DNA of 64,000 nt. Source: Planctomycetota bacterium (GTDB lineage: Bacteria; Planctomycetota; J058; JAJDCP01). The stretch spans positions 1 through 64,000 of the forward strand of contig JAJDCP010000096.1 in the NCBI GenBank assembly GCA_029260765.1, read 5' to 3'. Of this stretch, positions 1 through 9,411 are shown in pieces. The notes under the pieces are model-generated. The model did no database searches. It worked only from the letters and a program-made list of their open reading frames with translations, and had not been told where the DNA came from. Numbering within the stretch: the first letter of the stretch is position 1; each line of letters starts with the position of its first letter. The translations under genes were made by a program, and so were the position numbers.

Positions 1-25
1 GCGCTCTGCGAGCGCCGGAGGGACC
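1..25. repeat. Partial copy of dispersed GCGCTC/GAGCGC palindromic repeat
   Basis: The window opens inside a short palindrome, GCGCTCTGCGAGCGCC followed by GGAGGGA. The same core recurs near 26695, 59551 and 59745, each time just outside genes. It is cut off by the window edge, so its full length cannot be seen. Confidence 0.5.
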
Positions 26-86
26 ATTGCCGGCCAGGTCTGTGCGAAGATCGAGGTTTTCCCTGTGCGTCGGGATCTTGCGGCGC

Positions 87-998
87 TCAGCGCCGCAACA
101 CACGCTCCAGCGTCGGAGCCAGCAGGCTGCCCATGCGGGCCACCCGTTCGGGGTCTGCGCGGCTCTCCTCGAAGGGCTGCCAGTCGGGCACGACCAGGTC
201 GCGGCGCAGCTCGAGGCACAATACCTGGCCCGGGTAGGTCGTAGACCAGCCATGCGCCAGGCTGGCCGGATGCAGGAAGTAGGTGTCGTTGCAACGAGCC
301 TCGAATCCTGCCTCCGCGAAGGCTTCCTGCAGCGACTCCTCGGCGCCCTCGGGAGCGAACAGCCGACCGTCTCCGTCGCGGGTGAGCAGGTCGACCTCGG
401 CCCGCAGCGGCCACTGCGGGTAGGTCTCTGGCAGGTAGGCAGCGCGCAGGCGCGCAGCGATGTCGTCCTGCACGCTGTCGATGCCCACCGAGCGTGGACT
501 GTAGGTGTGCGGCACCAGGGCCAGCCCACCCTGACCACACACGGCCCGGTAGGCTGCCGAGGTCGCTTCTATGTAGCGCCGATGCATCGCCAGCAGCAAC
601 GCGCGATCACCTGGGTCACGGATGTAGCCGTGGAGTCCGGCTGTCAGGCCGCCATGGCTCAGGTCGCTGCCCGCGAAATCTGCTGGGCGGTTGCAGTCGA
701 CGAAGGTCCGTGGGATCTGGCTGCGCAGAATCACCGCCGAGCGTTGGGGGGCGGCCGCCAGCAGGGCCAGCGCCGCAGCCCGCCCATACGCCCATGCCCC
801 TTCGTCGGTGTTGACGTGGAAGAACTGGTGCAGATCGGCGGGCAGGGTCCCCTGGAGACGCTCCCGCAGCGCGTCGTAGTGCGCGCGCTCGTCTGCGCCA
901 TGAGGGACCTCGACCAACAGCTCGGGCACTGCATTGGCGTGTGCCTCGGACCCTCGCAGGACCTCCACAGCGACAATTCCGGGGATCGATTCTGGCAA
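87..998 (-). CDS. N-formylglutamate amidohydrolase-like protein
   Basis: A 303-residue cytoplasmic protein with no signal peptide. It resembles the N-formylglutamate amidohydrolase (FGase) family of zinc-dependent amidases. An early VPHGADE segment, a RSQIPRTFVDCNR stretch, a central GLTAGLHGYI segment and a VPHTYSPRSVG segment fit the usual family order of metal- and substrate-binding blocks. The family hydrolyses N-formyl-glutamate in histidine catabolism or related N-acyl amino acids, but no histidine-degradation genes are nearby, so the true substrate is open. The start is TTG at 998, or possibly an in-frame CTG at 1004, which sits better below an AGGAGG at 1018-1013. A 21-bp perfect palindrome (78-98) overlaps the stop codon and could help end transcription, although no T-run follows. 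Confidence 0.75.
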   Translation of the reverse strand: MPESIPGIVAVEVLRGSEAHANAVPELLVEVPHGADERAHYDALRERLQGTLPADLHQFFHVNTDEGAWAYGRAAALALLAAAPQRSAVILRSQIPRTFVDCNRPADFAGSDLSHGGLTAGLHGYIRDPGDRALLLAMHRRYIEATSAAYRAVCGQGGLALVPHTYSPRSVGIDSVQDDIAARLRAAYLPETYPQWPLRAEVDLLTRDGDGRLFAPEGAEESLQEAFAEAGFEARCNDTYFLHPASLAHGWSTTYPGQVLCLELRRDLVVPDWQPFEESRADPERVARMGSLLAPTLERVLRR

Positions 999-1050
999 CT
1001 GCAGGGTTCTTCCTCCTGAAGAGGCGGCTTCGGCTTCGGCTTCGGTTTAG

Positions 1051-1080
1051 GATATAGCTTGGAATCCTTCGCGGTTACAA
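1051..1080 (-). promoter_or_regulatory. Putative sigma-70-type promoter for the FGase-like gene
   Basis: On the minus strand TTGTAA (1080-1075) is followed after 18 bp by TATATC (1056-1051). It lies about 50 bp upstream of the start codon. Three GGCTTC hexamer copies at about 1026-1045 separate it from the gene. It is a pattern match only. Confidence 0.4.
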
Positions 1081-1135
1081 GTAGTTGTGCTGTCAGCCCG
1101 GGGACTCCGGATCCCGATCGTTGAGGAGAAAGCCC

Positions 1136-2596
1136 GTGCCCGCCATCGCCTTCGACAATTCCTACGCCCGCCTGCCCGAGCACTTCTTCGCGCGGCTCAG
1201 CCCGACACCCGTGCCCCAGCCGGGCTTGATCGCGGTCAATGAGGCCCTGGCTGACGAGCTGGCTATCGACCCTGCGCATCTGCGTTCCGAGGCCGGCATT
1301 GCCTGGCTGGCCGGAAACGCGCTGCCCGAAGGCGCAGAGCCCCTGGCGGCAGCCTATGCAGGCCACCAGTTCGGCGGATTTGTACCCCAACTCGGCGATG
1401 GCCGCGCGATCCTGCTGGGAGAGGTGGTGGGTCGCGATGGTGTGCGCCGCGACCTGCAACTCAAGGGCGCGGGCCCGACGCCCTGGTCGCGCGGCGGAGA
1501 TGGTCGCTCTCCCCTGGGTCCGGTGATCCGGGAATACCTGGTGAGCGAGGCGATGGCCGGCCTCGGGGTCCCCACCACCCGCGCCCTCGCCGCGGTCACC
1601 ACCGGCGAGTCGGTCTGGCGCCAGACCGGGCGCCTGCCGGGGGCGGTGATGGCGCGTGTGGCGCAGAGTCACATCCGCGTGGGTAGCTTCCAGTACTTCG
1701 CGGCACGCGACGACACCGAAGCGCTGCGCGCTCTCGCAGATCATGTGATCGACCGGCACTACCCGGAGGCGCGCGCGGCCGAGAATCCAGTGCTGGCGAT
1801 GCTCGAGGCAGTGATCGCGAGGCACTCGGCACTGGTCGCGCAGTGGATGCAGCTGGGGTTCATACACGGCGTGATGAACACCGACAACTGCTCGATCCCC
1901 GGGGAGACCATCGACTTCGGACCGTGCGCCTTCATGGATCGCTTCGACCCCGCCAAGGTTTTCAGCTCGATCGACCGACACGGCCGCTACGCATGGGGCA
2001 ATCAGGGGCGGATCGTGCAGTGGAACCTTGCCCAGCTCGCGCAGGCGTTGTTGCCCTTGCTCGCCGAGGACAGCGAAGCCGCCCTGGGCCTCGCGCAGAC
2101 CGCCGTGGACGGCTTCCCGAGTCTGTTCGAGACGGCGCATACCCGTGGCTTCGCCGCCAAACTGGGGATCTCGCAAGTGCAGGAGGGCGACGAGGAGCTG
2201 ATCGTCGCCAGCCTGCGCATGATGGCCGAAGGGGGGGTGGACTTTACGCTCTTCTTCCGTGGCCTCACGAGCTGTGCCCGCGGTGGAGATGCCTCACAGC
2301 TGCGGGCTTTGTTCGAGAAACCAGAGGTCTTCGCTGCCTGGTTGCCCGGATGGCAGCAGCGCGTCGCGGCGGAGCAAGATGCCGCGGGTTTGATGGCGCG
2401 CGTCAATCCGGTCTTCATTCCGCGCAACCATCGCGTGGAGGAAGCGATCCAGGCTGCCAGAGCGGGGGACTTGGGCCCGTTCCAGCGCTTGCACGCGGTG
2501 CTCTCGCGACCCTACCAGGAACAACCGGACAACGCTGCCTATGAGGCGGCGCCGCAACCTGAGGAAGAAGTGCTGCGCACCTTCTGCGGCACCTGA
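1136..2596 (+). CDS. selO: Protein adenylyltransferase SelO (YdiU/UPF0061 family)
   Basis: A 486-residue pseudokinase-fold protein of the SelO family. Characterised members transfer AMP from ATP to hydroxyl side chains of target proteins and are linked to redox homeostasis. Family landmarks are clear: an N-terminal DNSYARLPEHFF block, AYAGHQFGGFVPQLGDGRA, then LQLKGAGPTPWSRGGDGR, and the metal- and nucleotide-binding HGVMNTDNCSIPGETIDFGP segment. Length matches bacterial SelO. The GTG at 1136 is chosen because GAGGAG lies 7 bases upstream. Eukaryotic and some bacterial members end in a selenocysteine or cysteine near the C-terminus; here the tail reads EEEVLRTFCGT, so the equivalent residue is an ordinary cysteine. 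Confidence 0.95.
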   Translation: MPAIAFDNSYARLPEHFFARLSPTPVPQPGLIAVNEALADELAIDPAHLRSEAGIAWLAGNALPEGAEPLAAAYAGHQFGGFVPQLGDGRAILLGEVVGRDGVRRDLQLKGAGPTPWSRGGDGRSPLGPVIREYLVSEAMAGLGVPTTRALAAVTTGESVWRQTGRLPGAVMARVAQSHIRVGSFQYFAARDDTEALRALADHVIDRHYPEARAAENPVLAMLEAVIARHSALVAQWMQLGFIHGVMNTDNCSIPGETIDFGPCAFMDRFDPAKVFSSIDRHGRYAWGNQGRIVQWNLAQLAQALLPLLAEDSEAALGLAQTAVDGFPSLFETAHTRGFAAKLGISQVQEGDEELIVASLRMMAEGGVDFTLFFRGLTSCARGGDASQLRALFEKPEVFAAWLPGWQQRVAAEQDAAGLMARVNPVFIPRNHRVEEAIQAARAGDLGPFQRLHAVLSRPYQEQPDNAAYEAAPQPEEEVLRTFCGT

Positions 2597-2696
2597 ACGC
2601 GCTGCGCCACGGGTCAGATCCGGACCGCCAGGCCGACGTTGACAGGCGCCTGGGCGAGGGTCACCATGGATGGATTCCGCGCGCAAGGGAGCGCTC

Positions 2697-4622
2697 ATGC
2701 AGGCCGACGACGCCACGCCCGCCAGCTGGAAGGACAGGATCGTCGCGCCCGAGGAGGTGCTCAAGAAGATCCACCCCGGCATGCACATCTTCCTCTCCTC
2801 GGGCCCAGCGGAGCCGCGCACTCTGCTGCGGGCCTTGCGCGACTCCAAGCTGTACAACCTGCAGGATCTCGGACTGATGCAGCTGATCAGTGTCGGCGAT
2901 GTGGTGGGAGAGGACTCGCTGCAGTCGCGACGCTACCGGCTCAAGACCTTCTTTTCGGGCGGTGTCGCCAACCACGCCATCACCGAGGGCCAGATCGACC
3001 TGGTCCCCAGCTACTTCTCCGATGTGCCGCGGCTGCTCAGCACCGGAGCGATCCGGGTCGACGTCGCCTTTGTGCAGATCACAGAGCCAGACTCCGGCGG
3101 CTTTGTCAGCTTGGGATTGGCCGTCGATACGGCCCGGGAGGCGATCGAGAAGGCCGGGCTGGTGGTTGGTGAGATCAACCCGGCGCTGCCCCGCACACTG
3201 GGTGACAGCTTCGTCGCGCTCGATGCGTTTGATGCGCTGGTCGAGTCGCAACTTCCCCCTCATTGCGCCGGCCGTTGGCCGCTCGACCCGACCTTCGAGC
3301 AGCTGGCGGAGAACGTGGCCTCACAGATCGATGATGGGAGCTGCCTGGCTTATGCCATAGGCCCTCTGTTTGAGGCATTGGTTTCTCCACTGAGCAAGAA
3401 ACGGGACCTGGGCATCCACAGCCTGCTCGTGACCGACGCGGTGATGGATCTGATGCTCTCCGGAGCCGTCACCAACCGGCGCAAGGCCAGCTTCCGGGGC
3501 CGCACGCTCGGATCCTGGGTCGTTGGCACCCCCGAGTTGCACGCCTGGGTGCATGAGAACCCACGCGTCGAAATGCAAGGCGTCGACGTGACGGCGTGTC
3601 CGATGCGGCGGGCGCGCAACGAGCGCTTCGTCAGCATTCTGCACGCGCGCAAGGTCGACCTTACCGGCCGTGTCGCGCTGCACTTCGGTGCGGGCACCCG
3701 GGCACCCGGCAAGGTGCTGGCTGCCGCAGGGCCGGCCGAGGTCGCGGACCTGTTGCTCGCGGCGCGGCTGTCGCTGCGCGGCAAGTCGATCGTTGCCATC
3801 CCCAGCCGCAACCTGCAAGGGAAGAGCAACATCCTGGCAGGTCTCGGAGACCTGCCCCATCAGCTCATCGTCCGTGAGAGCATAGACCTGGTCGTGACAG
3901 AATTCGGCGTCGCGCACCTGGCCGGCCGCACCGTCAGAGAGCGGGCGCAGGCCCTGATCGACGTCGCCCATCCCGATGATCGTGCGAGCCTCGTCGAGCA
4001 GGGCAAGGCGAGCCACCTGCTGTTTCCGGATCAGATCTATCTGGCCGAGGCGGGGCATTTCTACCCCAAAGAGGTGGCGACCACCCGTACGTTCAAGGGC
4101 GGCCTTGAGGTCGATTTCCGCGCCATCCGGCCATCAGATGAAGAGGAGATGCGGCAGCTTTTCTACCGTTTCTCCGAGGAGGCCGTCTACTACCGCTACT
4201 TCAGTCCTATCAAGACGATGCCCCACCGGAAGATGCAGTCCTACGTCAACGTCGACTACCGCACCACCATGTGCATTGTCGCGACCGTCTCGGAGCCTCA
4301 CGAAGACCACGTGATCGCCGAGGCCCGCTATGTGTGCCTGTCCCCCGAGGCGCGTTTCGGGGATATCGCCTTCGTGGTCGACGAAGCCTTCCAGGGCCGA
4401 GGGATTGCCAGCTTCCTGTTCCTGTATCTGATGCAGATCGCCCGCGAGCGCGGTCTCGAGGGCTTTACAGCTGATGTCATCAGTTCGAACAAGGCGATGC
4501 TGCGGGTCTTGGAGAAGTCCCCGCATCCCATCCGAGCGCGCGTCGAGATGGGCAGCTACCATCTCGAGATACCGTTCGGAGAGCAGGTCGGCCCTGGTGG
4601 GAAAGCGATCTCTTTCTCGTAG
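2697..4622 (+). CDS. Acetyl-CoA hydrolase/CoA-transferase fused to GNAT acetyltransferase
   Basis: About 641 residues. The first about 470 residues resemble the acetyl-CoA hydrolase/4-hydroxybutyrate CoA-transferase family, which moves or hydrolyses CoA thioesters. Segments ITEGQIDLVPSYFSD, QITEPDSGGFVSLG and DLVVTEFGVAHLAGRTVRER are typical, the last lying near the family's C-terminal active-site region. Residues about 485-625 form a GNAT fold with the acetyl-CoA loop DEAFQGRGIASFL. Such fusions are known in several bacterial phyla. The GNAT part may acetylate or sense acyl-CoA, but its target is unknown. ATG 2697 follows AAGGGAG by 5 bases; an in-frame ATG at 2670 is the alternative. The gene stands alone, about 100 bp after selO. 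Confidence 0.85.
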   Translation: MQADDATPASWKDRIVAPEEVLKKIHPGMHIFLSSGPAEPRTLLRALRDSKLYNLQDLGLMQLISVGDVVGEDSLQSRRYRLKTFFSGGVANHAITEGQIDLVPSYFSDVPRLLSTGAIRVDVAFVQITEPDSGGFVSLGLAVDTAREAIEKAGLVVGEINPALPRTLGDSFVALDAFDALVESQLPPHCAGRWPLDPTFEQLAENVASQIDDGSCLAYAIGPLFEALVSPLSKKRDLGIHSLLVTDAVMDLMLSGAVTNRRKASFRGRTLGSWVVGTPELHAWVHENPRVEMQGVDVTACPMRRARNERFVSILHARKVDLTGRVALHFGAGTRAPGKVLAAAGPAEVADLLLAARLSLRGKSIVAIPSRNLQGKSNILAGLGDLPHQLIVRESIDLVVTEFGVAHLAGRTVRERAQALIDVAHPDDRASLVEQGKASHLLFPDQIYLAEAGHFYPKEVATTRTFKGGLEVDFRAIRPSDEEEMRQLFYRFSEEAVYYRYFSPIKTMPHRKMQSYVNVDYRTTMCIVATVSEPHEDHVIAEARYVCLSPEARFGDIAFVVDEAFQGRGIASFLFLYLMQIARERGLEGFTADVISSNKAMLRVLEKSPHPIRARVEMGSYHLEIPFGEQVGPGGKAISFS

Positions 4623-4645
4623 CGGCTCGCTGGCGGGGCGGTGCC

Positions 4646-7600
4646 TCAGTCTTCGAGCAACTGCAGCTCCCTCTCGAGCTGCCGCAGCTCAGACTGACTG
4701 GCCTGGTCGTCGACCGCCAGGGTCCTGTGGAACTCGATGGCTGCCTGCAGATCGGCGCGCGCCTCAGGCAGGCGTCCGGCGCGGGCGTGCACCCGACTGC
4801 GTTGTGTGTGGAGCAATGAAGCGCTACGCAGCAACGCGACGGGGGGAGCCTGCTGAAGGGCGCCTGCGATGACGGCCAGACCTCGGCTGCAGGCCTCGAC
4901 GACGGCCTCGTCAGAGGAGGGCTGTGGGTCCAGCCTCAAGGCCAGCCGCAACCAGTTGGAAGCGGCGGCTTGCAGGTCTTGTACCGCACCGCTCTCAGCG
5001 AGGCGTTCGCAGCTCAGAGCGTTGGCTCGCAACAGCGGGATCGCTGCCTCCGTGTCCCCGGCCCACTCGTTCAGCTCGGCAAGCCGGCCGCGCAGCACCA
5101 GCAAGATGCGCAGGCCATCGCTGCACAAGCGCGTTTCGAGCTCGGCGCCGAAGGCGACTGCGTCTTCGAGCAGGACACGGGCGGGTCCACGGCGTGGCAC
5201 CGCGAGGAGTTGCTCGACCAGACGCAGCTGGCTGCCGAACCAGCTGCTCCCATAGATCGGGTCCTGCGGATGCGCGGCCGCCAAGGCACGCTCATGATCG
5301 AGTTGGGCAGTCCGTAGAGGCTGTGCTTCGTCCGCGCGCCCTAGTTGTTCGAGCATGGCGGCCAGGCGTTCCTGCATCAAAGCCAGTTGCTGCCGAGCCA
5401 CCGGGTCTTCCGGTTGCGCCTGCCAGAGTCCTTCGCACAGCTGCAGGGCTTGCCGGTAGTGCCGCTCCGCCTGCTCTGGGCGCGCGCTGATCAGCGCAAC
5501 GTCTCCGCGGCTGCGTGCCAGCCGTGCCAGGACGTCGCGGGTCTCAGGGTCACCGGGAAGCTTCTCGAGCAAAGCCTCGAGCAGCTGCTGGCCGCGCTCG
5601 AGCAGCTCGAGGGCCTGCTCGGACTGACTGAGATAGAGAGCGACGTCGGCGCGTTTGAGCAGCACCAGGCCGTGCTCGCGTACCGTGCTCGGGAGCCGAT
5701 CGTATGCGCTCAGCGCCCAGTTCCGGTAGACATTGTCCAGCACGGCCAGCCACTCCCCCGCGGCCGCGATGTCGCGGCGTGCAAGCTCCAGCTCGATCAG
5801 GCCATCCAGACAGAGCACCATGGCGCGCATGCCCTGTGCATCCTCAGGAGCAGCCCCGTAGAACAGCGCCTCTCGCCAGAGCTCCTCGGCACGCGCAGGG
5901 TCTTCCCTGGCCTCGAGGCTGCCCTGAAACGCGAGGCTGGCAGCCAGGCGGTTGGCGGCCAACCCGCTGCTGTCTGCGGCCAGGATCTGACGGGCGATCG
6001 CCAGCGCCTGATTGTTGCGTTGCCGTGCCGCGGCGCGCTGACCCAGCCCGAGCAGCGCTTCAGCCTGCAATCCCAGGGTGTCCCTGCGCAGGCTTTGAGG
6101 GATCCCACTCCAGGGATAGCTGGCTTCGAAGGCATCGGCAAGCTGCAGCAGCTCCTCGCAGACGCCCAGGCTGGCCTGCTGAGCACCTTGTAGCAGAAGC
6201 AGGCGTCCAAAGCGCACGAGGGCAGCGGCGAATCCCGCCGAGTAGGCCAGAGGCGTGCCCTGTGCGAGCGCGCGTCGAAAGTGGTGCAGCGCCTCGGCGC
6301 CCGTGCGGTAGGCTGCCTCGAGAGAGTCCGCTTGTTGCTGCAGCAGACTGATCTCCTGCAGGTTGTTGGCCAGGTTGACGCGGCGGCTGAGGTCGGTGCT
6401 GTCGGCCGCGAGGCTGTGCCGGTTGATGCGCAACGCTTGCCAGGCCAGCTGCAAGGCGGCCTGGGTATCGTCGGCCAGCAGCCCTGCGAGCTCCCGGGCC
6501 AGCAACTGGTAGGGCAGCTCGAAGCGCGGCCAGGAAGGGCGTCGTTGCAGAGCCCGGCCACAAATCTCCAGTGCGCTGGCGAAGTGGTTCTGGGCGAGCG
6601 CCGGGCGGCCGAGGCCGCGCTCGGTTTCTCCGAGCAGGAACAGCGTCCAGACGTGGCTGAAGATGCGTTCCTGATTGTCCGGCGCCTCGGCGGCCGCCGC
6701 TGCGAAAATCGGCAGCGCCGCCTTGAGGTCGGGCAGCGCGCGGGCATACGCCGCCTCATAGCTGATCGACAACTCGGCCACCCGGGCGCGTGCCTCGGCA
6801 GCCGCCACGCTCTGCGGATTGCGCTGCAGATGGGCACGGCGCACGCTCTGGCAGCTCGCCAGAATGCGCTGGTAGAGGCTGTCGGCAAAGGCCGTGCCCA
6901 GCTCGGTCTTGACCAACCCGGGCAGCTGGCTGTTGTACAGGCCGACGATATCGACAAAGGTCGCGGTGGCGACCTGCTCGAGCTCGCGGGAAAAGCGGGC
7001 TTCTTCCGCGATCTCGCGGTTCTTGGCTTCGATAGCGCGAGCGCGCTCGAACATGGCCGCGAAGCCGGCCGCCAGAGCGAGCATCAGACCGACGGCCAGC
7101 GCGACGAGCGCCCGCCGCAGGTTGCGTCGCGCGTTGCGGGCCCGCCGGCGTTCGCTGCGGGCGTGCTGGAGCCGCTGGTGGAGGGGGTCGTCCTCGGGCA
7201 GTGCGCGCGCATGCGCCTCGGCCAGGGCGAGATCCCCGAGCGTCAGGGCGGCCTCGGCGAAGCTGCGCCGCGCGCGTGCCTCGCCATCGTGGGCCGCCTG
7301 GTTGTCGGCCCACAGCTCGCGGGCCTGGCGGAAGCCCGCAAGTGCCGCGCCGAAATCTTCGTAGAGCTGTTGCCGCTCCCCAGCGTGCATACCCTCGAGC
7401 CGCGCCGCTCGGGCCTGGCAGCCAGCCAGGCGTTTGCCAGCATGGGCGACCAGCTGGTAGCTCTCCTGGTGGCGCAGGTAGTCGAGCAGGTCTGCACGCA
7501 GCGAGGCCGCGTCGGGATAGCGGTCTTTGGGCAGCCGGGAGCACGCCTTATGGCAGATCTGCTGCAGCTGTGGGGGCACGCTGGTTGGCAGAGCCGGCGG

Positions 7601-8440
7601 TTGTGCCTGCAGCGCAAGTTGGAGTGCCCGCTCGACGTCAGCTGCGGCGTGCGGGGGACGACCGCGCAGGATCTCACAGAGAATCGCGCCGAGCAGAAAG
7701 ATGTCGGTCCATGGGCCGAGGCAGTCTCCTCGCCCCATCGCCTGTTCCGGCGCCATGTAGGCGGGCGTCCCACAGGGCTCGCGGATCGTCGAACGGTGGC
7801 GGACGCGGGAGCCGGGCTCGGGCTCGGGAAGGAAGCTGGCAGCGTTGCCCCAGTCGAGCAGAATGACCTCACCAAAGCCCCCGAGCATCACGTTGCTGGG
7901 CTTCAGGTCGTTGTGGGCGATGCCGGCCGCGTGCGCAAAGCCGACGGCGTTGCAGACCTGGACCAGGATCTCCAGTTGGACGGGCAGCTCCTGCCGCGCC
8001 CGTTGCAACTGCGCGTGCCAGGTCTCGCCCTCGACCAGTTTCATCGCCAGGAAGAGCTGCCCAGCCTCTTCGCCCAGGGTATAGATCGGGACGATGTTCG
8101 GATGCTCGAGCCGGCCGGCGACAACCGCTTCGGCGAGAAATGCCGAGCGGCTTCCCAGAGAGCCGGCGCGTTCGGGCTTGAGGATCTTGTAGGCGACGTC
8201 CCGCTCGAGGGCACGCTGGCGCGCTCGATAGACTTCGCCGACGCCGCCCGCCCCCAGACGTTCTGCTCGTTCGAAGCCTTCCGCTTCGGGCAGCAGGGTC
8301 GGCGCGTCGGGGTCTGAGGGACGGTAGCTGCGGTCGGCGGGTTGAGACGAGAGGGGGAAGTCGCTGCCAATGGTTGCCTGCCACAGCTCCCGGGCGTGGG
8401 CTGGGTCGTCGGGAAGCTCGGCGGGCGGCGGGTTGTCCAT
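4646..8440 (-). CDS. Ser/Thr protein kinase with transmembrane segment and TPR-like tail
   Basis: 1264 residues. The kinase domain spans about residues 58-325: glycine loop LGAGGVGEV, VAYK lysine K85, catalytic loop HNDLKPSN (D178) and metal-binding DWGNA (D196), then GTPAYMAPEQ. HND replaces HRD and DWG replaces DFG; all phosphotransfer residues are still present, so it is probably active. A transmembrane helix lies at 444-464, followed by about 800 residues of leucine/alanine-rich helices typical of TPR repeats, probably outside the membrane. The start ATG overlaps the stop of the upstream sigma-factor gene by one base (TGATG), so the two are translationally coupled. That pairing is typical of planctomycete sigma/kinase modules and suggests the kinase acts with the sigma factor. 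Confidence 0.9.
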   Translation of the reverse strand: MDNPPPAELPDDPAHARELWQATIGSDFPLSSQPADRSYRPSDPDAPTLLPEAEGFERAERLGAGGVGEVYRARQRALERDVAYKILKPERAGSLGSRSAFLAEAVVAGRLEHPNIVPIYTLGEEAGQLFLAMKLVEGETWHAQLQRARQELPVQLEILVQVCNAVGFAHAAGIAHNDLKPSNVMLGGFGEVILLDWGNAASFLPEPEPGSRVRHRSTIREPCGTPAYMAPEQAMGRGDCLGPWTDIFLLGAILCEILRGRPPHAAADVERALQLALQAQPPALPTSVPPQLQQICHKACSRLPKDRYPDAASLRADLLDYLRHQESYQLVAHAGKRLAGCQARAARLEGMHAGERQQLYEDFGAALAGFRQARELWADNQAAHDGEARARRSFAEAALTLGDLALAEAHARALPEDDPLHQRLQHARSERRRARNARRNLRRALVALAVGLMLALAAGFAAMFERARAIEAKNREIAEEARFSRELEQVATATFVDIVGLYNSQLPGLVKTELGTAFADSLYQRILASCQSVRRAHLQRNPQSVAAAEARARVAELSISYEAAYARALPDLKAALPIFAAAAAEAPDNQERIFSHVWTLFLLGETERGLGRPALAQNHFASALEICGRALQRRPSWPRFELPYQLLARELAGLLADDTQAALQLAWQALRINRHSLAADSTDLSRRVNLANNLQEISLLQQQADSLEAAYRTGAEALHHFRRALAQGTPLAYSAGFAAALVRFGRLLLLQGAQQASLGVCEELLQLADAFEASYPWSGIPQSLRRDTLGLQAEALLGLGQRAAARQRNNQALAIARQILAADSSGLAANRLAASLAFQGSLEAREDPARAEELWREALFYGAAPEDAQGMRAMVLCLDGLIELELARRDIAAAGEWLAVLDNVYRNWALSAYDRLPSTVREHGLVLLKRADVALYLSQSEQALELLERGQQLLEALLEKLPGDPETRDVLARLARSRGDVALISARPEQAERHYRQALQLCEGLWQAQPEDPVARQQLALMQERLAAMLEQLGRADEAQPLRTAQLDHERALAAAHPQDPIYGSSWFGSQLRLVEQLLAVPRRGPARVLLEDAVAFGAELETRLCSDGLRILLVLRGRLAELNEWAGDTEAAIPLLRANALSCERLAESGAVQDLQAAASNWLRLALRLDPQPSSDEAVVEACSRGLAVIAGALQQAPPVALLRSASLLHTQRSRVHARAGRLPEARADLQAAIEFHRTLAVDDQASQSELRQLERELQLLED

Positions 8441-9258
8441 CAGGCTGCGCCCAGAATGCCGCGCATGCCTCGCAGCAGGTCGATGCCCGGGGGCAAGGTC
8501 CGGCCAGGCATATGGGCCAGAGCGTTGTGGTATTGGTCGAGCCAGGTCTCGAGCGCGCTCCGCAGTCCGGCGTCGGCGACCTCGGCCAGGATCTGGTGCT
8601 GCGCGCGCGGCTTGGCGAAGACGGCCCGCACCTGACGCGCCAGCCGTTTCCAATCGAGCCCCTGCGACACGCGGCTCGGACGCGGCAGGGTACGTTCCAG
8701 CAGCTCTGCGATGATGCCGAGGCGGGCTTCGGCCAACAGACGCTTGACCCTGATCAGGGGAACTCCTTCGCGCTCTGCCACTTGCTTCTGTGCCAGATCG
8801 TCGAAGAGGTAGGACGCGAGAACCTTGACCTGCAGGGGCTGGAGTGCCTGGTGGCGTGTGCTCCATCGGCGGGTGGCGTCGAGCAGCTCGGCCGCCAGGT
8901 CGATGCACTCGGCTTCCACGACGCTGGGCGCAGCGGTCTCTTGCTCCAGCCAATCTTCGGCGTTTTCCAGCGCAACCTGGCGGCGGTGGCGCTTGAGCAG
9001 GGCGAGCACGCGGTTCCGCACGACTCCGCACAGGAAACGGCGGAAGGGACCCCGTTCGGGCAGGTAGCGCTCGAACAGATGATCCTTCAATTCGAGTAGA
9101 ATGCCTTCGACCAGGTCATCGCGATCGTCTGGAGACAGACGTGGATAGCGGGCTTGCAGCAACAAACGGACCGGCTGACGGTAGGCATAGACCTCCGACC
9201 AGTCGGGCTCGACGCCGACTTGTAAGGCGTTGCAGGTGGTCTGCCAGAAAGAACCCAC
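8440..9258 (-). CDS. ECF-like RNA polymerase sigma factor
   Basis: 272 residues. The N-terminal half resembles sigma region 2 (LSPDDRDDLVEGILLELKDHLF, then GPFRRFLCGVVRNRVLALLKRHRR). The middle carries a region-4 helix-turn-helix (FDDLAQKQVAEREGVPLIRVKRLLAEAR). About 90 extra C-terminal residues lie beyond region 4, as in kinase-linked ECF-like families. It likely directs polymerase to an unknown regulon. The GTG start at 9258 follows AGGA with suitable spacing. It is the first gene of a two-gene operon with the Ser/Thr kinase. No anti-sigma gene is adjacent, so the kinase is a plausible regulator (inference). Confidence 0.85.
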   Translation of the reverse strand: MGSFWQTTCNALQVGVEPDWSEVYAYRQPVRLLLQARYPRLSPDDRDDLVEGILLELKDHLFERYLPERGPFRRFLCGVVRNRVLALLKRHRRQVALENAEDWLEQETAAPSVVEAECIDLAAELLDATRRWSTRHQALQPLQVKVLASYLFDDLAQKQVAEREGVPLIRVKRLLAEARLGIIAELLERTLPRPSRVSQGLDWKRLARQVRAVFAKPRAQHQILAEVADAGLRSALETWLDQYHNALAHMPGRTLPPGIDLLRGMRGILGAA

Positions 9259-9346
9259 ATGATTTCCTGAAGAATCTCGCTAGCAAGTGTAGCAGGACTG
9301 TGCGCGGGCCGCCCATCGGGGTCTTGATGCCCAGTGTCATTTAACC

Positions 9347-9375
9347 TTGACACAACAATTTCTGTCAGTACGATT
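9347..9375 (+). promoter_or_regulatory. Sigma-70-type promoter of the caleosin-like gene
   Basis: TTGACA (9347-9352), a 17-bp spacer and TACGAT (9370-9375) lie 37 bp before the ATG. The -35 box is a perfect consensus. A GAGG ribosome-binding site at 9402 precedes the start. The flanking DNA is notably AT-richer than the window average. Confidence 0.6.
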
Positions 9376-9411
9376 GTGGCAGCTGAAACATTATTGCAAT
9401 GAGGAACGAAA

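Noticed and set aside
731..2176. A 481-codon minus-strand frame containing a Lys-Pro run
   Set aside because: It opposes selO; the Lys-Pro run comes from the GGCTTC repeat near 1026-1045.
6281..8317. A 678-codon open frame on the plus strand
   Set aside because: It opposes the Ser/Thr kinase, whose motifs fix the true strand.
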